From positions 1 through 8,719 of the forward strand of contig CAZQQL010000115.1 in the NCBI GenBank assembly GCA_964595455.1: DNA of 8,719 nt. Direction: 5' to 3'. Origin of the DNA: DAOUEG01 sp964595455. GTDB lineage: Bacteria > Chloroflexota > Dehalococcoidia > Dehalococcoidales > RBG-16-60-22. The position numbers were made by a program, and so were the translations under genes. The notes under the pieces are model-generated. The model ran no database searches. It had not been told where the DNA came from and was given only the letters and a program-made list of their open reading frames with translations. Positions 4,951 through 8,719 of this stretch are shown piece by piece (the first letter of the stretch is position 1; the number at the start of each line of letters is the position of its first letter).

Positions 4951-7900
4951 TCATTGTACCACATCCTCCGGTGGCGGCGGCGTTTGGACCGGCTTTGCCG
5001 GGGTCACCCGGCTGCGGCGCCAGGCGATGAACAGCAGGGCCATCATGGAGAGCAGCGCCGCCAGCGCCGTGAGGTTCCACCAGGCCAGGCCGGTCTCTTC
5101 CGGCTGCTCGATGTTCTGCGGCTCGAATGTTTCTGTGGGGAGGATGTCGGTCAGGGCGGGAATTGCCGCCGAAGTCGATGTGGTCACGGCTGTAGTCGTT
5201 GCCGTAGCGACCGGAGAAGGGGTCGTTTGCGGTATCGACGCCGGGACGGGTCCCGCCGCTACCAGGGCAAAGCTGCAAAGGCCGTTCGGAGACAAAGCCT
5301 CGAACACAGCCAGGCCGTTATCATCGCCGCCGATATAAACGGTTTCCAGAACCTCGGTGAGGCCGGTCTCCTCATCATAACGGATAACAAGCACCGAGCC
5401 GGTCCCGCCGTTGTCCGCGACCCAGTCCGGGCTGATGGCCATGGTGACGATCGCCGAGCGGACATCTTCGCCGTTCGTGAGTCCCGTCTTTTCAACGTGC
5501 AGGATAAACCCGAACGATATGTCCCCCAGTCCCGCATCCTGAGCGGCGTTCCGGAACGCTCGGGCGGCATCGAGCCCGTTGCCAAGAGATGTTGATATCC
5601 GGAGAACCGCGCCGTCAGGGAGGTCCGCCAGGTCCAGGCTGAGCGATGCGGCTGTTTCCCGGTACAGTAGATCGAGCACCGTCAGAGGTTTTTCCGCTGT
5701 TCCGGTCAGGATGGAGATACCGAGCACTTCAGCAACGGCTTCATTTCCCGTTCCCCGGCATTCGCCGGTCCGCAGGACGATAGTCGCGTCCAGTTCTCCG
5801 TTTTCATCCAGAACGGTCATCGCCCGGTCTTCACCCATCGCGGAACAGGGAACCGTTAGTTCATGTTCTGCGTAGGTCATCCCGGAGGCATCGGTAAAAG
5901 AAGCGAGTTCTTCGCCTTCACCCAGCGCGACCGGGATGTGCACGGTCAGCGCCGAACCATTGTCGGAGATGGTTATGCAGTTCCCGGTGAATGTCACCGG
6001 GTTCCCGAGGCTGTCGAGCGCTGCGACGCCGCCTTCCGCGTCGATCACCGCAATGATGCGCCCCGCCGGTCCGGGCGCAGATTCAGGTCCCGGTACGGGT
6101 ACGGGATAGGGCGCGGGAGACCCACCACCGGGAGGAACCGAGCCGGTACCGGTGAGAACCAGGTTGTACGGATTTTCATCCGGGTCGGAGCTGGTGATAT
6201 TGATCGAAGCCGTCTTGACGCCGCCGCCGGTCGGAGAGAACCGCACGGTGAACGTGGTGTTCTCTGAAATGGTTACATTCTCCGAAGGTTGAGATATGAT
6301 GGCGAATTGCCCGGCGTCCGCCCCAGCAATGGTCAGCGGGAGGGTCAGGGTCAGATTGGCCGAGCCGGTGTTTTCAATGAGAAATACCGCATCGGTATCC
6401 GTACCGCTGCTGTGACTCCCGAAGTCATACGTTCCCCCGTCCAGGATGCCCGTTCCACCGCAGGAAATATCCAGTTCCGGGGCCGGAAGGCCTGTCCCAC
6501 CGAGGGTCAGGTTGTAGGGGTTCTCGTCTCCGTCATTATTAATGATGTTGATGGTGACAGACCTCGCCCCAAGACTGAGCGGGGTAAACCGTACCGTGAA
6601 CGTGGTGTTCTCGCCGGGAAGCACGATAGCTGAGGCGTTGGCCGTAATGCTGAAATCGGCGTCCCCCACGAGCGCGAACGGCAGCGTCAAGGTCAGATTG
6701 GCTGCTCCGGTGTTCTCGATGACGAACTCGACATCGGTCACTGTCGTCACCTGATGAGCGCCGAACCCGTACAAACCGCCGTCGATGATATTGTTCACGC
6801 CCTGTTTGATGTTTATCTCCGGCGTGATGATACCTGTACCGGTGATATTGAAAGAGTAAGGATTTTCATCGATATCATCATTGACGATGGTGACGAGCGC
6901 GTTCCTGGCGCCGATCGCCGAGGGATCGAACCGCACCTGGAACGTCGTGTTGTCCCCGGAAGCTACCGGTGACGTCGGCTGGGCGGTGATTGTGAAGTCG
7001 GCCGCATTATCGCCGCTGACGGCCACGTTCGGAACGCCGGATAGGACAAGGTCGGCCGGGCCGGTATTATGAATCCTGAATGTGTGAGATGACGTTGGCC
7101 CATTGATATCTATTTCCCCAAAGTCTGTGCCATCGACCCCGGAAGGCGAATCGTCGCCGCAGGTTATCTCGACATCCCCGTTCTTCACGACCATCTCCGG
7201 CACAGTCAGGGCGCCGCTGCCGGTGAGTTTAACCGTAAAAACATCGCCTGACGTTCCGGAATGCGCCCGGACGGGTGCATCGCCCCAGGTATCATCGCTG
7301 TCCCCAACAGCATAGACGTTGCCGCCGGAATCGACAGCGACACCGTAATTGAAATCGAATCCCGTGCCGCCGAGGAACGTGTTCCAGGTGAGATTGCCGC
7401 TGGAGTTCAGTTTGGCGGCGTAAACGTCATCGGATGCCCCGTCATGCGCGCGGACCGGGTCGTCTCCCCAGCTCTCACCGCTGTCGCCTGAAATCAAGAT
7501 ATTACCGCCGCCCACAGCGATGCCATTGCCGAAATCATCCCCGCTGCCGCCGAGGAACGTGTTCCAGGTCAGGTTACCGGAAGAACTCAGCCGGGCGGCA
7601 AAAGCATCGAATGTCGAGCCGAAATAGGCCCGTACCGGAGCCCCCCAGGAGGCATTGCCGAAACCGGCCACATAGACGTTGCCTTCGTCGTCGGCCGCCA
7701 CGCCATTGCCATAGTCTGCACCGCCACCGCCCAGGAATGTGTTCCAGGCAAGAGCGCCGTCCGAACCGAGCCTGGCCGTAAAGACATCATAGGTAGCGCC
7801 GAAATGCGCCCTCACCGGCGTACCCCAGGAAACATCGCTTTCTCCCGTGATATAAGCGTCGCCTCCCGTGTCTACCGCGATATTGTAACCGTAATCGTTG

Positions 7901-8619
7901 CCGTTTCCGCCGAGGAAGGTATTCCATTCAAGGCTACCGCTGGCATCCAGCCTTGCGGCAAATGCATCCGTCGTAAAATTAGTGAATAGGCGGACTGGAG
8001 CGCCCCAACTGACTTCGCTGTCACCGGACACGAGGATGTGGCCGTCTCCGGCCACGGCAATGCCTTTGCCGTAATCGTTGCCGGCGCCGCCGAGAAACGT
8101 GCTCCACTGGAGATGGCCGGTAGCGTTGAGGCTGGCGACGAAGACATCGACCCCGATGCCATAGGCCCGGACCGGCGTTCCCCAGTCGGTGCTGCTGCAG
8201 CCTGTCACATAGACATTACCGGCAGCATCGACGTCTATTTCGTTGCCGTAATCTGTCCCGCCGCCGCCGAGAAAAGTATGCCAGAGAAGTACGCCTGAGC
8301 TATCGAGCTTGGCGGCAAAGGCATCCTCTCCGCCGGCATGCGCGTTGACGGGCGATCCTCCCCAGTCCGCATCGCTGGAACCGGTGATATAGACATTCCC
8401 TTCACCATCGACCGCGATGTCATACCCGAAGTCCGTCCCGTCCGCGCCAAGGAAAGTATTCCATGGGTTACCGGGAATGGGTGCATACAGAGACTGAGCA
8501 TCGGGACCAACAAAATTTGAAGACCAACCGGCGAAGGACGGAGCCGGAACAGTGGCCGTCACCAGCACGACCAATAACGTGCTAACGGTTAGTCGCAGCA
8601 GGTTACGCAGTAAAGACAT
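4951..8619 (-). CDS. Secreted, membrane-anchored protein with SBBP beta-propeller and ASH/choice-of-anchor-D domains
   Basis: A cell-surface protein of about 1222 aa. A signal peptide spans residues 1-30 (basic start, hydrophobic core, PSFA before G). Residues about 53-470 hold seven repeats of about 60 aa with consensus WNTFLGG.G.D.G..IAVD, GNVYVTG, WG.PVRA, D.FAAKL.SSG.L: seven SBBP repeats, fitting a seven-bladed propeller. Three immunoglobulin-like ASH/choice-of-anchor-D domains follow (about 472-595, 599-710, 711-825), each with FxIxNTG, ENTTFxVRF and DENPYxxxxxGTG. A Pro/Gly linker (about 826-853) leads to a domain of about 280 aa I cannot assign; its end (FEALSPNGLCSFALVA) resembles the module before C-terminal anchors in archaeal and Chloroflexota surface proteins. 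A Thr/Ser/Pro stalk, one membrane helix (WWNLTALAALLSMMALLFIAW) and an RR-containing tail complete it. ATG 8619 is preferred over TTG 8625 for signal-peptide shape; neither has a strong ribosome site. Adhesion or extracellular binding is likely; the ligand is unknown. Confidence 0.9.
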   Translation of the reverse strand: MSLLRNLLRLTVSTLLVVLVTATVPAPSFAGWSSNFVGPDAQSLYAPIPGNPWNTFLGADGTDFGYDIAVDGEGNVYITGSSDADWGGSPVNAHAGGEDAFAAKLDSSGVLLWHTFLGGGGTDYGNEIDVDAAGNVYVTGCSSTDWGTPVRAYGIGVDVFVASLNATGHLQWSTFLGGAGNDYGKGIAVAGDGHILVSGDSEVSWGAPVRLFTNFTTDAFAARLDASGSLEWNTFLGGNGNDYGYNIAVDTGGDAYITGESDVSWGTPVRAHFGATYDVFTARLGSDGALAWNTFLGGGGADYGNGVAADDEGNVYVAGFGNASWGAPVRAYFGSTFDAFAARLSSSGNLTWNTFLGGSGDDFGNGIAVGGGNILISGDSGESWGDDPVRAHDGASDDVYAAKLNSSGNLTWNTFLGGTGFDFNYGVAVDSGGNVYAVGDSDDTWGDAPVRAHSGTSGDVFTVKLTGSGALTVPEMVVKNGDVEITCGDDSPSGVDGTDFGEIDINGPTSSHTFRIHNTGPADLVLSGVPNVAVSGDNAADFTITAQPTSPVASGDNTTFQVRFDPSAIGARNALVTIVNDDIDENPYSFNITGTGIITPEINIKQGVNNIIDGGLYGFGAHQVTTVTDVEFVIENTGAANLTLTLPFALVGDADFSITANASAIVLPGENTTFTVRFTPLSLGARSVTINIINNDGDENPYNLTLGGTGLPAPELDISCGGTGILDGGTYDFGSHSSGTDTDAVFLIENTGSANLTLTLPLTIAGADAGQFAIISQPSENVTISENTTFTVRFSPTGGGVKTASINITSSDPDENPYNLVLTGTGSVPPGGGSPAPYPVPVPGPESAPGPAGRIIAVIDAEGGVAALDSLGNPVTFTGNCITISDNGSALTVHIPVALGEGEELASFTDASGMTYAEHELTVPCSAMGEDRAMTVLDENGELDATIVLRTGECRGTGNEAVAEVLGISILTGTAEKPLTVLDLLYRETAASLSLDLADLPDGAVLRISTSLGNGLDAARAFRNAAQDAGLGDISFGFILHVEKTGLTNGEDVRSAIVTMAISPDWVADNGGTGSVLVIRYDEETGLTEVLETVYIGGDDNGLAVFEALSPNGLCSFALVAAGPVPASIPQTTPSPVATATTTAVTTSTSAAIPALTDILPTETFEPQNIEQPEETGLAWWNLTALAALLSMMALLFIAWRRSRVTPAKPVQTPPPPEDVVQ
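4953..4961 (-). promoter_or_regulatory. Extended -10 promoter candidate for holA
   Basis: The minus strand carries TGGTACAAT, a TG-extended 5/6 match to the -10, overlapping the last codons and the first base of the stop of the surface-protein gene. No -35 box is seen 17 nt upstream. Initiation near 4946 would leave about 22 nt of leader before the holA GTG, enough for its GAGGAG site. It would uncouple the essential holA from the surface-protein gene. Confidence 0.45.
7210..8463 (-). repeat. Tandem 180-bp repeats encoding the propeller blades
   Basis: The blade-coding DNA repeats with a period close to 180 bp, seven copies. The two neighbours starting at 7367 and 7547 share 23 identical bases exactly 180 bp apart; other copies are more diverged. 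The pattern points to fairly recent internal duplication of at least one blade and makes the locus prone to copy-number change. Confidence 0.75.
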
Positions 8620-8668
8620 AGCCAACCCGGAGTAAGACCATTTTCTTTTAGTCTATTCGCGGACCAGC

Positions 8669-8695
8669 ATTATGTCATGTGTGCCTGCCTGTAAA
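8669..8695 (-). promoter_or_regulatory. Weak promoter candidate upstream of the surface-protein gene
   Basis: On the minus strand TTTACA (8690-8695) is 15 nt before CATAAT (8669-8674); taking TTTTAC (8691-8696) gives 16 nt. Both boxes are near consensus but the spacing is short. The leader would be about 45 nt. The remaining sequence to the window edge shows nothing further. Confidence 0.3.
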
Positions 8696-8719
8696 AGTAG
8701 TGCGTGCGCTAGTCCCTCC

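Noticed and set aside
7210..8463. CRISPR-like array
   Set aside because: The 180-bp periodicity is the coding repeat of propeller blades; there are no short identical repeats with unique spacers.
1..8719. tRNA genes, complete insertion sequence or integrase
   Set aside because: No cloverleaf with a T-loop motif, no DDE or tyrosine recombinase motif, and no paired terminal inverted repeats around a transposase were seen.

Overview
The window most resembles a chromosome segment of a moderately GC-rich bacterium, probably Chloroflexota (Dehalococcoidia-like). The grounds are the AlaS and HolA sequence style, a large surface protein built of SBBP propeller repeats plus choice-of-anchor-D type domains with a C-terminal membrane anchor, and short dispersed repeats of a kind common in such genomes. 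This placement is an inference; no 16S gene or other decisive marker is present.

The layout has three blocks. Block 1 (1-907, minus strand) is the N-terminal third of alanyl-tRNA synthetase, with a good sigma70-type promoter just upstream. Block 2 (about 908-2927) is a roughly 2 kb intergenic island of lower GC. It holds a 70-residue GIY-YIG-like protein (minus), a 44-bp near-perfect inverted repeat, a run of three hairpins behind an extended -10 promoter, a 53-residue zinc-ribbon ORF, and a frameshifted HigA-like antitoxin gene. It also holds a degenerate heptamer array and dispersed palindromes. Its main feature is a stand-alone gene of about 330 nt for a strongly structured RNA (about 2448-2777), with its own promoter and a candidate terminator. 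Block 3 (2928-8619, minus) is a co-oriented cluster transcribed toward lower coordinates: a large secreted, membrane-anchored beta-propeller protein, then holA (clamp-loader delta subunit), then a ROK-family sugar kinase. The gaps are 27 nt and 7 nt, so holA and the kinase are very probably co-transcribed, and an extended -10 element sits across the stop codon of the surface-protein gene.

Blocks 1 and 3 are mostly housekeeping genes. The novelty is in block 2. The RNA candidate folds into one coherent nested architecture: a long 5'-3' closing helix, a central junction, and a sub-domain with its own three-way junction. It does not carry the hallmark sequences of RNase P RNA, tmRNA, SRP RNA or the common riboswitches. 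The neighbouring small genes look like mobile-element or toxin-antitoxin debris, so the island may be a site of repeated insertion and decay. No complete transposase, integrase, tRNA or CRISPR array is visible.
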